64,000 nucleotides of DNA from Schauerella fraxinea (lineage in GTDB: Bacteria > Pseudomonadota > Gammaproteobacteria > Burkholderiales > Burkholderiaceae_B), in the NCBI GenBank assembly GCA_030849965.1, contig JAVDKL010000003.1, positions 372,001-436,000 of the forward strand, given 5' to 3'. The translations under genes were made by a program, and so were the position numbers. Positions 38,283 to 48,667 of the stretch are shown here, in pieces. Within the stretch, counting starts at the first letter, position 1, and every line of letters starts with the position of its first letter. A model generated the notes under the pieces. It did not search any database. It had not been told where the DNA came from and was given only the letters and a program-made list of their open reading frames with translations.

Positions 38283-39044
38283 TTAACAGTCGCGAAGAGC
38301 GGCAAGCAGCCCTTCGATCGGTTGAAAACGAATATCCAATTCGGCGTGCAATATGGTCTGCATATCCTTGCGGAATACCTCTAGCCACGTGCCGGGGGCA
38401 ACCGCCAGCGGCCGCACTGCTGCGTCGCCTTCCGCCACAGCAGCAGCGGCCAATGCGGCCTGTTCGGCTTCGCGCAAACGCGTGAAGTGGCCTTCGAGCA
38501 GTTTGGGCACACCTGCCAGCAGACTGCGCTCGCGGGCGCTCAGGCCTTGTTCCATCACGGCATCCAGCACCGCGAGCTGCGTCATCTCCGGGGTGCTGGC
38601 CGCCAACATCGCGCGCAAACGAATGCGCAGCGTGCCGATGCTCATCTCCATCGTCTGCTGCAGCGACATATAGCGCTGGCGGTAGGTGGCCCACTCGGCG
38701 TATTCCGCGGCCTTGCTTTTATCCTGAGGCGGTGCCCGCAGATCGCCGCGTTGCCGGCTTCCCGTCGTCGGTTTCGGGCCGGCGATGGCCTGCTCCAGCG
38801 AGGCGCGCACCCGGGCGCTTTCCTGCGCCCCGGCACCTGCGTCCGGACGTGCGCCGGCAGGTCCTGCCGCCGGAGGGCGATTCAGGGCCGTCGACAATGC
38901 AATCGCGTCGGTCCAACCGAGCCATAAGCTCAGCCGGTCCGAAGGCGATTGCCTGGATTCGGGGACATCGGCGTCTGTCAGGCGAGCAAGCAAGCGAATG
39001 AGCTTTGGGCCGCTAAAGCCTGTGCGCCGCGGCAGTTCTTGCAC
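38283..39044 (-). CDS. DUF3348 family protein (first gene of the ZorAB-like block)
   Basis: 253 residues from GTG 39044, chosen because homologue-like sequence begins here (RRTGFSGPKLIRLLARL, then SPSDRLSLWLGWTDAIALS) and GGTGG precedes it; the longer frame to 39188 runs through what looks like promoter DNA. Middle section has WATYRQRYMSLQQTMEMSI and LRIRLRAML, the C-terminal half KLLEGHFTRL and LDIRFQPIEGLLAAL. No membrane helix. Its stop lies 11 bp before the DUF802 start. Function unknown. Confidence 0.82.
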   Translation of the reverse strand: MQELPRRTGFSGPKLIRLLARLTDADVPESRQSPSDRLSLWLGWTDAIALSTALNRPPAAGPAGARPDAGAGAQESARVRASLEQAIAGPKPTTGSRQRGDLRAPPQDKSKAAEYAEWATYRQRYMSLQQTMEMSIGTLRIRLRAMLAASTPEMTQLAVLDAVMEQGLSARERSLLAGVPKLLEGHFTRLREAEQAALAAAAVAEGDAAVRPLAVAPGTWLEVFRKDMQTILHAELDIRFQPIEGLLAALRDC

Positions 39045-39305
39045 GCTACCACCAAGGTCAAAGACCGAGGAGTTTACACTTTGACGGGGTTCCACCTGCC
39101 TATCTGGGCCGGAGGGGACAAAAACGGCACGGCCCGCTCGATTGCTGCGTACAGGATTGAGCCGGGCCAGGCACCCGCCAAGGGGCATTTTGAGCGTGTG
39201 TCTCGATCGGGAGTGTTAGGCGTTTCTGCTAACGCCCGGGCACGTCGAATGCACGCTGCACTGCAATATCTGAAATGAGTCCAATCGATTTCCAGGGAGC
39301 AAGGC

Positions 39306-41027
39306 ATGGCCAAAAGCAATATCGCGGATTATCTGGCGCAAACACTGCAACAGGCAGGCGTGGAGCGGGTATGGGGCGTCACAGGCGACAGCCTCAACGG
39401 CTTGGCCTTCAGTCTGGAAAAGCTCAAATCCATCGAGTGGATGCACACGCGGCATGAAGAAGTGGCGGCGTTTGCCGCAGGCGCCGAAGCCGCCGCTACG
39501 GGCCGGCTTGCCGTGTGCGCCGGGAGTTGCGGCCCAGGTAACTTGCACTTGATCAATGGCCTGTTCGACTGCCATCGCAATCATCAACCGGTGCTGGCGA
39601 TTGCCGCGCATATCCCGTCTTCCGAAATCGGCTTGGGCTATTTCCAGGAAACGCACCCGCAAGAACTTTTCAAAGAATGCAGTCACTACGTGGAGCTGGT
39701 GTCCAACGCGGCGCAGTTTCCCCGCGTGCTGGAGCGCGCCATGCGCACCGCGATCCAGGAGCGCGGCGTGGCCGTGATCGTGCTGCCGGGCGACGTCGCT
39801 TTGAGCGATGGGCCCGACGAAGCTCCGCACTGGACCGAAGCGTCGCCACCGTGGGTGGTGCCGGCCAGTGCCGATATCGATCGGCTCGTCACGATGTTGG
39901 ACGACTCCAAAGCGGTCACGATCATGTGTGGCAGCGGTGCGGCCGGTGCGCACGATGAGGTGGTTGCGCTTGCCGATACGCTTGGCGCGCCCGTCGTGCA
40001 TGCGCTGCGCGGCAAGCAGTACATCGAATACGACAACCCCTTCGATGTGGGCATGACGGGACTGATCGGCTTCAGCTCCGGCTACCACGCGATGATGTCT
40101 TGCGATACCTTATTGCTGCTCGGCTGCGATTTTCCTTATCGCAATTTCTATCCCACCGATGCCAAGATCGTGCAGGTCGATCTGAAAGGCGCGCAACTCG
40201 GGCGGCGTACGCCACTCGAGCTGGGGCTGGTGGGCGGTGTGAAGGAAACCCTGACAGTGTTGTTGCCCAAATTGCAGCGCCATACCAACCGGCGGTTTCT
40301 GGACAATGCGCTCAAACACTACGCGTCGGCGCGTGAAGGCTTGGACGAGCTCGCCACGCCCTCCAAACCCGGCGAACCGGTGCATCCCCAATACCTCACC
40401 CGGTTGCTTGATCAGCTTGCCGACGACGATGCGATCTTCACGGCCGATGTGGGTACGCCCACCGTGTGGGCCGCGCGCTATCTCACCATGAACGGCAAGC
40501 GCCAACTGCACGGCTCGTTTAACCACGGCTCGATGGCCAACGCCATGCCGCAGGCACTGGGCGCACAGGCCGCGCATCCGCAGCGGCAGGTGATCTCGAT
40601 GTCGGGCGACGGCGGCCTCTCGATGCTGATGGGCGATTTGTTGAGTGCGCGCCAACTTAATCTGCCCATCAAGATCATCGTCTTCAACAACAGCTTGCTG
40701 GGGTTTGTATCGATGGAATTGAAAGCCGCGGGCTACCTGGATACGAATGTCGATTTGAGCAAAACCGATTTTGCGGCGATCGCCAATGCATCGGGCATTC
40801 TCGGCATACGGGTCAACGATTCGGAAAACCTCGAGGCCGCGCTGAAGCAAGCCTTGGATCATCCGGGCCCGGCGGTGGTCGATGTGGTCGTGTCGAAGTA
40901 TGAGCTCGCCATGCCGCCGAAGATCGAATTGGCACAGGCGAAGGGCTTCAGCTTGTTTGCGCTGCGCGCGGTGATGAGCGGGCGAGGCGACGAAGTGATC
41001 GAGCTGGCGAAGACCAATCTGCGTTGA
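39306..41027 (+). CDS. poxB: Pyruvate dehydrogenase (quinone), thiamine-pyrophosphate dependent
   Basis: Decarboxylates pyruvate to acetate and CO2, feeding electrons to ubiquinone at the membrane. 573 residues, matching E. coli PoxB (572). N-terminal [18 protein letters not shown], catalytic Glu in [18 protein letters not shown], and the TPP/Mg motif [13 protein letters not shown]...NNS are present, as is the C-terminal membrane-lipid-activated region. GGGAG lies 10 nt before ATG 39306. Divergent from the DUF3348 operon; an inverted repeat GGCGTT-N6-AACGCC (39219-39236) is in the spacer. Confidence 0.93.
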   Translation: MAKSNIADYLAQTLQQAGVERVWGVTGDSLNGLAFSLEKLKSIEWMHTRHEEVAAFAAGAEAAATGRLAVCAGSCGPGNLHLINGLFDCHRNHQPVLAIAAHIPSSEIGLGYFQETHPQELFKECSHYVELVSNAAQFPRVLERAMRTAIQERGVAVIVLPGDVALSDGPDEAPHWTEASPPWVVPASADIDRLVTMLDDSKAVTIMCGSGAAGAHDEVVALADTLGAPVVHALRGKQYIEYDNPFDVGMTGLIGFSSGYHAMMSCDTLLLLGCDFPYRNFYPTDAKIVQVDLKGAQLGRRTPLELGLVGGVKETLTVLLPKLQRHTNRRFLDNALKHYASAREGLDELATPSKPGEPVHPQYLTRLLDQLADDDAIFTADVGTPTVWAARYLTMNGKRQLHGSFNHGSMANAMPQALGAQAAHPQRQVISMSGDGGLSMLMGDLLSARQLNLPIKIIVFNNSLLGFVSMELKAAGYLDTNVDLSKTDFAAIANASGILGIRVNDSENLEAALKQALDHPGPAVVDVVVSKYELAMPPKIELAQAKGFSLFALRAVMSGRGDEVIELAKTNLR

Positions 41028-41139
41028 GCGAAGGCCGTCGTCGGCAATTTATCGCTAGGACAACGCGGTGCGGTTTCGTGGGGGGCGGCCGGCAGGATGG
41101 GCGTTCTCCTGCTCGGCCGTGCAGCGGCTGAAGCCGCGC

Positions 41140-41418
41140 TCAATCTTGTAACGTCTCAGACCTGTGACTAGGCGACATTGTCCCTGTCGGTGGCTTCCAA
41201 TGGTCCGACCTGGGCTCATCGTTCCAGGGAAAAAGCAGGCCTTGCTTTTGTTCCTGCAGCGCGCGATTCAGGATGACCTGAGCGTGCCGAAGGTTTTGCG
41301 TCGCTCGCGCGAACGTGGCGTACTGCTGCGACGCGAGCGGCGCCGATTTATACACTTCAAACTGCCGAAAAGCTGCCGCTGCATCCTTAAGATGCTCGAA
41401 TGCTTCATCTAAGTTCAT
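41140..41418 (-). CDS. Hypothetical small protein
   Basis: 92 residues if started at ATG 41418 (GGGGG about 9 nt upstream); longer in-frame starts to 41592 have no ribosome site. Begins MNLDEAFEHLKDAAAAFRQFE, is helical and hydrophilic, and ends in a Ser/Pro-rich tail. No family recognised. Confidence 0.5.
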   Translation of the reverse strand: MNLDEAFEHLKDAAAAFRQFEVYKSAPLASQQYATFARATQNLRHAQVILNRALQEQKQGLLFPWNDEPRSDHWKPPTGTMSPSHRSETLQD

Positions 41419-41628
41419 GTGTGGCCCCCATGTGTGGGTGCTGGGCTGATCGAGCCGGGCAGTCAAGATATCAAGTTTGTACGTTTCTTGCATTTGTTTT
41501 ACGTTTTGGCTTGAAACTGACAAATTGCTGACGATACGGGCGATTATTGTCAGATCGAATTCGTTTGGTGAACATCGATTCCCTCGCCACAATGCGATCA
41601 GTCATGGCCCGGATAGCAAACAAGACTT

Positions 41629-42024
41629 ATGCCCCCCAATATTGGATCGACCGATCGCGCTATCGAACCCTTTCCCATCAGGGGATATGCCTTTTTGACG
41701 CTGTGTTTTGTGTGCGCGTCGATCCTGATCACATCGATCGTGGTGTATGGCCTTGATCGGCGCTTGGGCTATTCCCATGCCATACACAGCGCCATCTTCT
41801 TTACGAAAAGTGGCGTAAGCGGCACCGTGTTGTTCGCCAGCGTTGCGCTTGCTGCAGTGCTCACCTATGTGATTTACCGATTAACGATCCGGCGTTATCG
41901 GCGAGGTTTGAAGTTGGTGCCTACATTCGTGCAAATCGCCTTGGTATTGGGAGCGGTGATTTACACGGTGCAGGTGCTGCAGATCGATATCCGTTTCACG
42001 CCGGTGGAAGAACGCGCCAAGTGA
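41629..42024 (+). CDS. Hypothetical membrane protein
   Basis: 131 residues with three hydrophobic segments: AFLTLCFVCASILITSIVVYG, VLFASVALAAVLTYVIY and FVQIALVLGAVIYTVQVL, separated by short basic loops (RRYRRG). No family recognised. Monocistronic by layout. Confidence 0.55.
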   Translation: MPPNIGSTDRAIEPFPIRGYAFLTLCFVCASILITSIVVYGLDRRLGYSHAIHSAIFFTKSGVSGTVLFASVALAAVLTYVIYRLTIRRYRRGLKLVPTFVQIALVLGAVIYTVQVLQIDIRFTPVEERAK

Positions 42025-42089
42025 TGGCGGTGGGGCCGTCATCACACAGCGCGTGACACGACGATGGCGTCATTGTGAACATTCAGCCG

Positions 42090-42698
42090 TCAGCGCGGCT
42101 GCACGAGATGCTCGCGGCGATACGTTTCTGGTTCACCGCTGAGCTTCTGCGCCATATCGACGATGCTTTGGTGCACGTCGTAGTCCGATCCCAACGCCAA
42201 GAAGATGACGGCGATAGCGCCGATCGACAGCAAGGCAATGGGCGTGCGCACGCCTGCAGCAGGGGGCCACTGCCGCCAGCCGTATGCCGCGACAAGGCTC
42301 CCCAACGCAAAGCCCACGACGCTTTCGGATATCGAATGCGCCACGGTCATGACGCGCGATTGCGCGATGAGCAAGGCCAGCACGAAGCCGCCCAGCAAAA
42401 AATAGCGCGCCACCCGGGGCGAATAACCCATGCCCAGACCGTAGCCCAGCAGCGGATAGATCGCCGCAGACAGCATGGCGTGGCCGCTGATGCCGGTGAA
42501 ATTAAGAGCGGGCAGTCCGAGGCCCCAACCCATGAAGGCGAGTTTGGTCAGCACGACCAGGCCGGCCGCGAGCGCAAGCGCCAGGAGCCAGCGCCGGACG
42601 GCGGGCCTGGCGTGATGTTCGGCGCAGGCCAAAGTGACGAGCGCCGTCGGCAGCAGTAGTTTCGAGTCGCCCAGGGCGCCCAGCAGATGCCATGGCAT
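42090..42698 (-). CDS. PAP2-family phosphatase-like membrane protein
   Basis: 202 residues from ATG 42698, with AAGGA 7 nt upstream; the much longer frame to 43439 is antisense to the SDR gene. Shows the PAP2 motifs: KLAFMGWG (motif 1 region), ISGHAMLSA (PSGH-like motif 2, around residue 80) and SRVMTVAHSISESVVG (motif 3, SR-x5-H). Several membrane helices. Probably dephosphorylates a lipid phosphate or pyrophosphate in the membrane. Divergent from the SDR at 42844. Confidence 0.82.
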   Translation of the reverse strand: MPWHLLGALGDSKLLLPTALVTLACAEHHARPAVRRWLLALALAAGLVVLTKLAFMGWGLGLPALNFTGISGHAMLSAAIYPLLGYGLGMGYSPRVARYFLLGGFVLALLIAQSRVMTVAHSISESVVGFALGSLVAAYGWRQWPPAAGVRTPIALLSIGAIAVIFLALGSDYDVHQSIVDMAQKLSGEPETYRREHLVQPR

Positions 42699-42843
42699 CG
42701 CGATGTCCTTGGGGTGGTAGGGCTTCGGTTGTAGCACCCCAGGGAGGCGACCGCCATCGGGCATCGGAACGGGAATGGGGGAGAGATGTTCAGGCACAGC
42801 AGATGCCCGCGTGACCCCAAACTCAACCTTTGGGACGGTAATC

Positions 42844-43800
42844 ATGGACAGACGATCTGCACGTACGGTAGTCATCACCGGGGCATCCAGCGGTATCGGC
42901 CGCGCGACGGCCATGGGCTTTGCCCGCCGCGGTATGAATGTGGTACTGGCGGCGCGCGATGTGGCGGCGTTGGAGGTCGTGCGATTGGCCTGCCGGGCGG
43001 CAGGCGGCGATGCCTTGGTCGTGCGCACCGACGTCACCGACCCCGACCAGGTGTCCGCTTTGGCGAGCGAGGCGATCGGCGCGTTCGGCCAGATCGATAT
43101 CTGGGTCAACAATGTCGGGATCGGCGCTGTGGGCGCATTCGAGCAGGTGCCGGTCGCCGCGCATAAACGGGTGATTGAAGCCAATCTGCTCGGCCATATG
43201 TACGGCACGCACGCGGTATTGCCGCACTTTCGCCGCCGCCGGCGCGGCATCCTGATCAATATGATTTCCCTGGGGGGCTGGACGGGCGCACCGTATGCCG
43301 CCGCGTACTCGGCCAGCAAGTTCGGGTTGCGCGGCTTTTCGGAGTCGATCCGGGCGGAAGTGTCCGATATGCCGGGCATCCAGGTGTGCGAGGTGTACCC
43401 CACGTTTGTGGATACGCCGGGCGTCGCGCATGGCGGCAATTACACCGGCAAGCATCTGGCACCGCCGCCGCCGATGCTCGATCCGCGCGAAGTGGCGCAT
43501 CGTGTGGTCGAACTTGCCTACCGGCCGCGTGCCTCGACGTTGGTGGGCGGCATCGCTTGGCCGGTCCGATTGGCGCACAGCGTGGCGCCCGATCTCTCGG
43601 CCAAGATCACGCGGGTATTGATGGATATCGGTTTCCGTCGCGCCAAGCGTGCCCGCAATACCGACGGCAATCTGTACGCGCCGTCGGCGGGGCATGCCGT
43701 GGATGGGGGCTTCCGCGAGGCCGCACGCAAGAAGGGCAGCCCGCTCAAAGTAGGCGCATTGGCGATGGTGGCGTTTGCGGCGTGGCGGGTGCTGCGTTGA
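42844..43800 (+). CDS. SDR-family oxidoreductase
   Basis: 318 residues from ATG 42844 (GGGA upstream). TGASSGIGRATAMGF cofactor loop, NNVG, active-site Ser in NMISLGGWTG and YSASKFGLRGF (Y-x3-K). Arg-rich N-terminal and post-strand-2 AARD suggest NADP. A C-terminal extension of about 70 residues with a hydrophobic end (LAMVAFAAWRVLR) may associate with membrane. Substrate unknown. Confidence 0.85.
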   Translation: MDRRSARTVVITGASSGIGRATAMGFARRGMNVVLAARDVAALEVVRLACRAAGGDALVVRTDVTDPDQVSALASEAIGAFGQIDIWVNNVGIGAVGAFEQVPVAAHKRVIEANLLGHMYGTHAVLPHFRRRRRGILINMISLGGWTGAPYAAAYSASKFGLRGFSESIRAEVSDMPGIQVCEVYPTFVDTPGVAHGGNYTGKHLAPPPPMLDPREVAHRVVELAYRPRASTLVGGIAWPVRLAHSVAPDLSAKITRVLMDIGFRRAKRARNTDGNLYAPSAGHAVDGGFREAARKKGSPLKVGALAMVAFAAWRVLR

Positions 43801-43976
43801 CGTGATTGATGCGCGCTGACGAGGCGAAAGGGCTTGGCATGCAGCGACCGTGAATGCACCCGCGGGTGCAGCGCGGATCGCCTATGATCTTGGGCTTTTC
43901 GTCGGCCCGTTTGGGTGGACGAACGTTTCAACCCAAACGTTCTCGGATTGCCCGGGGCGCATCATCAAAAAGAATA

Positions 43977-45146
43977 ATGGCCTTACCTGTCACGTTCAAA
44001 CATTCCATCGCCGCCATGGCGTGCGCCATTCCGCTGCTGCTTTCCACGCCGGTCAGTGCCGGCTGGGATGAGGGATACGCCGCTTATCACAGCGAAAACT
44101 ATGCGGTGGCTTTAAAGCATTTCGAGCCGCTGGCCGCCCAGGGCGATGCGAAAAGTCAGTTTCAGCTCGGCATCATGTATGACCACGGTCGTGGCGTTCC
44201 CAAGGACGCCGAGAAAGCGGCTGGCTGGTATCTCAAGGCGGCCGAGCAAGGCTATGCCGATGCCCAGGTCAATATCGGCATGATGTATGACCGTGGCGAG
44301 GGCGTGCCGGTCGATCATGAGAAAGCGCTGTTGTGGACCCGCCGTGCCGCCGAACAGGGTGCGGTCACGGCCCAGTTCAACCTTGGCGTGACCTACCAGA
44401 CCGGCGAGGGTGTGCCGGCGCCCGATCCGCAGCAGGCCGTGGCGTGGTACACGAAGGCGGCCGAACAGGGCCATGCCGGGGCACAATCCAATCTGGGCGT
44501 GATGTACGACGATGGCAAGCAGATCCCCGAGAACCCCGAACGTGCCGCCTTCTGGTTTCGCAAGGCAGCCGATCAGGGGTTGAAGCAGGCGCAGACCAAT
44601 CTGGGCAAGCTGTATGACGAAGGCCGCGGGGTGGACGAAAACGCCGAGGAGGCGGTGAAGTGGTATCGCCTGGGTGCGGAGCAGGGTGACGATGTGGGCC
44701 AATACAACCTGGCGTTGATGTATGCCGATGGGCGCGGCGTGCCAAAAGACATTAAGACGTCTGTGATGTGGATGCGCCGATCGGGCGACAACGGTAATGT
44801 CGACGCGCAGTTCAATATGGGCGCCGTGTATCAGAACGGCATGGGCGTGGATAAAGATCCGAAGGCCGCTGCGGCGTGGTTTCAGAAGGCTGCGGAGGCG
44901 GGCGATTCCGGCGCGCTGATGCAACTCAGCCGCGCGTATGCCGGCGGCAACGGCGTGCCTAAGGATCCCGTCCGGGCGTACATGCTGCTTGACGTGCTGC
45001 AGGCGGTGGATCCTGAGGCGGAGGACCTGGCCGCTGAGCGTGTGAAACGGGTGACGTTCTTGAATCCCGCTCAGATCGAGCAGGCTAAAATGTTAGCGCA
45101 GCGCGTTGTCAGCCGCGATATCGGGCTGGAAGCAGCGCTGCGCTAG
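43977..45146 (+). CDS. Sel1-repeat (SEL1-like TPR) secreted protein
   Basis: 389 residues from ATG 43977. A signal peptide ends near PVSA-GWDEGYAAY. Then about eight 36-residue Sel1 repeats of the type SQFQLGIMYDHGRGVPKDAEKAAGWYLKAAEQG, split here as LGIMYDHGRGVPKD and AAGWYLKAAEQG, running from about 50 to 345. Such periplasmic repeat proteins act as scaffolds in envelope or secretion pathways. Function here unknown; no obvious operon partner. Confidence 0.88.
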   Translation: MALPVTFKHSIAAMACAIPLLLSTPVSAGWDEGYAAYHSENYAVALKHFEPLAAQGDAKSQFQLGIMYDHGRGVPKDAEKAAGWYLKAAEQGYADAQVNIGMMYDRGEGVPVDHEKALLWTRRAAEQGAVTAQFNLGVTYQTGEGVPAPDPQQAVAWYTKAAEQGHAGAQSNLGVMYDDGKQIPENPERAAFWFRKAADQGLKQAQTNLGKLYDEGRGVDENAEEAVKWYRLGAEQGDDVGQYNLALMYADGRGVPKDIKTSVMWMRRSGDNGNVDAQFNMGAVYQNGMGVDKDPKAAAAWFQKAAEAGDSGALMQLSRAYAGGNGVPKDPVRAYMLLDVLQAVDPEAEDLAAERVKRVTFLNPAQIEQAKMLAQRVVSRDIGLEAALR

Positions 45147-45156
45147 AACGAGGCGA

Positions 45157-45723
45157 TCAACGGCGGGTAGCCGTGTCCTTGCTCGGATAGACGGTTTCAG
45201 GCGCGACGTCTTTGGCCAACGTGTTGGCCATCGCGTAGTGCGCATTTACGGTCGTCAATACCGTGCGCGCAAACCCGCGCACATCCACATCGATAGACCG
45301 TTCCGCCGTGCGCTTGTAGCTTTCCAGTTGCTCGAACTGGAAGCTGCCGCCCACATGCTTGAGATAAGCGACATCGAAGTCTTTGCCCTTCAGTGCCGAC
45401 ATTGTTTTGATCTGACCTTGCTGTTCGGCCGTCGGGTTGGCCGGCAGCTTAACGGTCTTCTTGTCGGCCAGTCGCTTGAGCGTTTCGTCGATGCGCTTGT
45501 TGTCTTCGATCGTGAGCTTGGCGTATTTTTTCACGCCGCTGTCGTCCGCCCGATCGGCCGCCAACTCGCTTGCCTCGATGCCGAACTGGCTGCCTTGTGC
45601 TGCTTGCTGCAGGAACTTGGCGTCTGTGGCGTTAAGCGTTTCGGCGGCAAAGGCCGGAAGGTGCAGGGCCATGACGGCGGCAGCAACGATGGCGGTGCAG
45701 GGGGTAAGCAGAGAGCGTTTCAC
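45157..45723 (-). CDS. DUF4142 domain periplasmic protein
   Basis: 188 residues from GTG 45723. Signal peptide to LPAFA-AETLN, then the ferritin-like helical DUF4142 domain: DAKFLQQAAQGSQFGIEASELAADRA, KKYAKLTIEDN, GKDFDVAYLKH. Often induced by stress; function unsettled. Convergent with the Sel1 gene, 10 bp between stops. Confidence 0.85.
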   Translation of the reverse strand: MKRSLLTPCTAIVAAAVMALHLPAFAAETLNATDAKFLQQAAQGSQFGIEASELAADRADDSGVKKYAKLTIEDNKRIDETLKRLADKKTVKLPANPTAEQQGQIKTMSALKGKDFDVAYLKHVGGSFQFEQLESYKRTAERSIDVDVRGFARTVLTTVNAHYAMANTLAKDVAPETVYPSKDTATRR

Positions 45724-45945
45724 AGGCGAGCCTCACAAATAGGTTGCACCTGCTTGGCAACCCGCGTGCCCGCTGGGCGGACGGGTGTCTTGGCATCCGG
45801 CCGTCCGGGCTTGTGGCGGGAGAGGTAGGAGGGCGCCACCAGGTGCGCTGAGCCGGCGCGCACGGTTACGGTCAGCCTGACGCGGTTTGTTCTACTACGG
45901 TTGACGCGCTTGTCGACTTACTCCTCATAGACCACGGCTCCGATC

Positions 45946-47583
45946 ATGAACAGACTCCCCGTACCCGCCCTGACGGTAAAGGCTCGCATTTTTGCGGGTT
46001 TCGCACTCATTCTCCTGATGATGATGGCGCTGACTGCGATCGGCATCGTGCGGGTCAACGCGATTTCGTCCAGCTTGAGCACGATCGGCGATGTGAACAG
46101 CGTCAAGCAGCGCTACGCCATCAATTTTCGTGGCAGTGTGCACGACCGGGCGATTCTGCTGCGCGACGTCGTGCTGGTCAGCGACCGGGAATTGGCGGTA
46201 ACGCTCGCAAGCATCGATCTGCTTGCTTCCGAATACGCCCTGTCGGCAAATCCGCTGGATAGCATCACCGCCCAATTTCCCGCAGCCGCTACCGACGAAC
46301 GCGAGATTCTGGCCTCGATCAAGCAAATCGAGGCGCGCACGTTGCCTATCATCAAGCAGGTGGTGGCGCAGCGCCAGGCTGGCCGCGCCGATGAGGCACA
46401 AGCGCTGATGCTTGACGAGGCGCGCCCCGCGTTCATCGAATGGCTGGCGCGCATCAATCAATTCATCGATCTGCAGGAGTCGCTCAACCAGCGCGAGGGC
46501 GCCGACACACGTGCCGTCGCAAGCGGGTTTCAGACCCTGATGGTGGCCATGTGCCTGGCGGCGTTGCTCGCAGGCGCCGTGGTCGCCACCCTCATCACGC
46601 GTTCACTGCTGCGGTCGCTGGGAGGCGAACCGGGCGAGGCGCGTGCCGTGGCGCAGGGTATCGCGGCCGGCAACCTGACGATGCGGATCGCGCTCAAACG
46701 CAAGGGCGAAGCCAGTGTGTTGTCGGCCATGCAGGACATGCGCGACAGTCTGTCGACGATCGTCCATCGTGTGCGTGGCGGCACTGACGACATGGCCGCC
46801 GTGTCCAACCAGATCGCCGAAGGCAACCAGGATCTGGCGGCGCGCACCGCGTTGCAGGCAAGCGCGTTGCAGCAGACGACCTCGTCGATGGAGGATCTCA
46901 CTGCCATGGTCAAGCAAAACGTCGAAAGCGCGCGGCAAGCGAACGAACTGGCGCGAACGACCTCGGATGCGGCAGTCAAAGGCGGCGACGTGGTGGGGCA
47001 GGTGGTGATCACCATGCAGTCGATCAGCGAGTCGGCACGCAAGATATCCGACATCATTGGGGTCATTGATGGCATTGCGTTTCAAACCAATATTCTGGCG
47101 TTGAATGCAGCCGTGGAAGCGGCGCGGGCAGGCGAACAAGGACGCGGGTTTGCCGTGGTCGCGTCGGAGGTGCGGGGCCTCGCGTTGCGTTCGGCCAATG
47201 CCGCCAAGGAGATCAAGGCGTTGATCGTCGATTCGGTCGACAAGATCTCGGCGGGCAATACCTTGGCGACCGAAGCGGGCACCACCATGGGCGATCTGGT
47301 GAGCCGGGTCGAACGGGTGACCACGATCATGGGTGAGATCACTCAGGCCAGCCAGGCGCAGAGCGAGGGTATCGAACAGGTCAATCGCGCGATCGGCGAA
47401 ATGGATCAGGTCACGCAGCAAAACGCGGCATTGGTGGAAGAGGCCGCTGCGGCGGCCAGTGCTCTGCAGTCGCGGGCGGCCGAGCTGGCGACGCTGGTGT
47501 CGGTGTTCAAATTGGATGCCTCCGGCGCCCGGCGTGATGCCCCGGAGATGGCGGTGCAGGTCGCACCGCTTGCACTGTGTTGA
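45946..47583 (+). CDS. Methyl-accepting chemotaxis protein
   Basis: 545 residues. TM1 at about 12-34 ([21 protein letters not shown]), periplasmic four-helix-bundle domain 35-190, TM2 about 192-214, HAMP around 215-270, and the signalling domain with the hairpin tip [20 protein letters not shown] and [19 protein letters not shown]. No C-terminal NWETF-type receptor-tethering peptide. Ligand unknown; orphan from che genes in this window. Confidence 0.95.
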   Translation: MNRLPVPALTVKARIFAGFALILLMMMALTAIGIVRVNAISSSLSTIGDVNSVKQRYAINFRGSVHDRAILLRDVVLVSDRELAVTLASIDLLASEYALSANPLDSITAQFPAAATDEREILASIKQIEARTLPIIKQVVAQRQAGRADEAQALMLDEARPAFIEWLARINQFIDLQESLNQREGADTRAVASGFQTLMVAMCLAALLAGAVVATLITRSLLRSLGGEPGEARAVAQGIAAGNLTMRIALKRKGEASVLSAMQDMRDSLSTIVHRVRGGTDDMAAVSNQIAEGNQDLAARTALQASALQQTTSSMEDLTAMVKQNVESARQANELARTTSDAAVKGGDVVGQVVITMQSISESARKISDIIGVIDGIAFQTNILALNAAVEAARAGEQGRGFAVVASEVRGLALRSANAAKEIKALIVDSVDKISAGNTLATEAGTTMGDLVSRVERVTTIMGEITQASQAQSEGIEQVNRAIGEMDQVTQQNAALVEEAAAAASALQSRAAELATLVSVFKLDASGARRDAPEMAVQVAPLALC

Positions 47584-47611
47584 TTGGCAGGCGCGTGTAC
47601 GCGATCGGCGC

Positions 47612-48571
47612 CTATATCCCGATCGACAAGGTGTTCGGCATCGCCGCGCGCATGATCTCGATGAACTTCCGTAGCTTGGCGGGGTAGTAACGCGCGTAGG
47701 GGTAGACCACGCTTACGGGCAGCGGCGCGGCTTGCCAGTCGCGTGCGATCTGCACGAGCTTGCCGCTGGCGATGTCTTCGTTGAGCAGCCACGCCGAACC
47801 CGCGCATGCGCCTAAGCCAGATACCGCTGCGCTGCGCAGGGCGTACAGGCTATCCGTGCTCATGCGCGGGTTGAGCGATAGGCGATGGGCGATGCCGCTG
47901 CGGGCATGCGTGAGTGTGATCTCGTTGCGATAAAACGTCCGTAGCGCCAGCCACGGATAGCGCGCCAGATCGGCGGCATGCTCAGGCAGCGGATCGTCGC
48001 CCAGCAAGGCGGGCGCCGCCACCACGATGCGCGGAATTTCTCCCATCCGGATCGCCACTACGTCAGGGTTGGCAATGTCGCCCACTTGAATAGCGCAGTC
48101 GATGCCGTCGGCAATGAAGTCTGGCGTGTTGTCGTGCAAGAGCCATTCAACCGTCATCTGCGGGTACGCGTTCAGATACGTGGCCAGCGGGAAAACCAAT
48201 TGTTCCTGACCGAAGGCGTGCGGCACGATCACGCGCAGCGTGCCCGACGGTTCGTCACCCGTACCGCGCAGATCGGCTTCGAAAGCTTCCCAGCTTGCCA
48301 ATAAGGCTTTGGCGCCGGTGAAGCAGCGCTCGCCGTCTTCGGTGAGCTTCATCGCGTGGGTAGACCGCTGCAGCAGACGCGATCCCAGTGATCGCTCCAG
48401 CGCCTGCAAGCGGCGGCTGACGGTGGGTTGGGTGGTGCCCAACTGATAGGCGGCGGCCGAGAGACTGCCGGCCTCGACGATGCGCACGAACGTTTGCATC
48501 AGCTCGATGCGGTCGGCATTGATGCTTGTGGGCGGGGCCATCACAGCGGGAGGCAAATTCGCTTTGGTCAT
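47612..48571 (-). CDS. LysR-family transcriptional regulator
   Basis: 319 residues from ATG 48571; GTG 48589 and ATG 48541 are alternatives and none has a good ribosome site. N-terminal HTH with GSLSAAAYQLGTTQPTVSRRLQALE, then a substrate-binding domain of the single-subgroup CrgA type (IDCAIQVGDI). Divergent from the MFS gene at 48668 across about 100 bp, so probably its regulator. The spacer holds a dyad around ATACGCGATACGTAT (48570-48585). Confidence 0.9.
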   Translation of the reverse strand: MTKANLPPAVMAPPTSINADRIELMQTFVRIVEAGSLSAAAYQLGTTQPTVSRRLQALERSLGSRLLQRSTHAMKLTEDGERCFTGAKALLASWEAFEADLRGTGDEPSGTLRVIVPHAFGQEQLVFPLATYLNAYPQMTVEWLLHDNTPDFIADGIDCAIQVGDIANPDVVAIRMGEIPRIVVAAPALLGDDPLPEHAADLARYPWLALRTFYRNEITLTHARSGIAHRLSLNPRMSTDSLYALRSAAVSGLGACAGSAWLLNEDIASGKLVQIARDWQAAPLPVSVVYPYARYYPAKLRKFIEIMRAAMPNTLSIGI

Positions 48572-48667
48572 ACGCGATACGTATAACACTTGTTCGTTTC
48601 ATGCGCCTACCGCGTTGCAGCATATGGGAGGAAACTGCGGTATCGCTTCCAACTTAGAGTCAACGCC

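Noticed and set aside
33574-39044. Calling the motor-like block a Zorya system outright
   Set aside because: ZorC, ZorD or ZorE-type effectors are absent; only the motor pair resembles Zorya.
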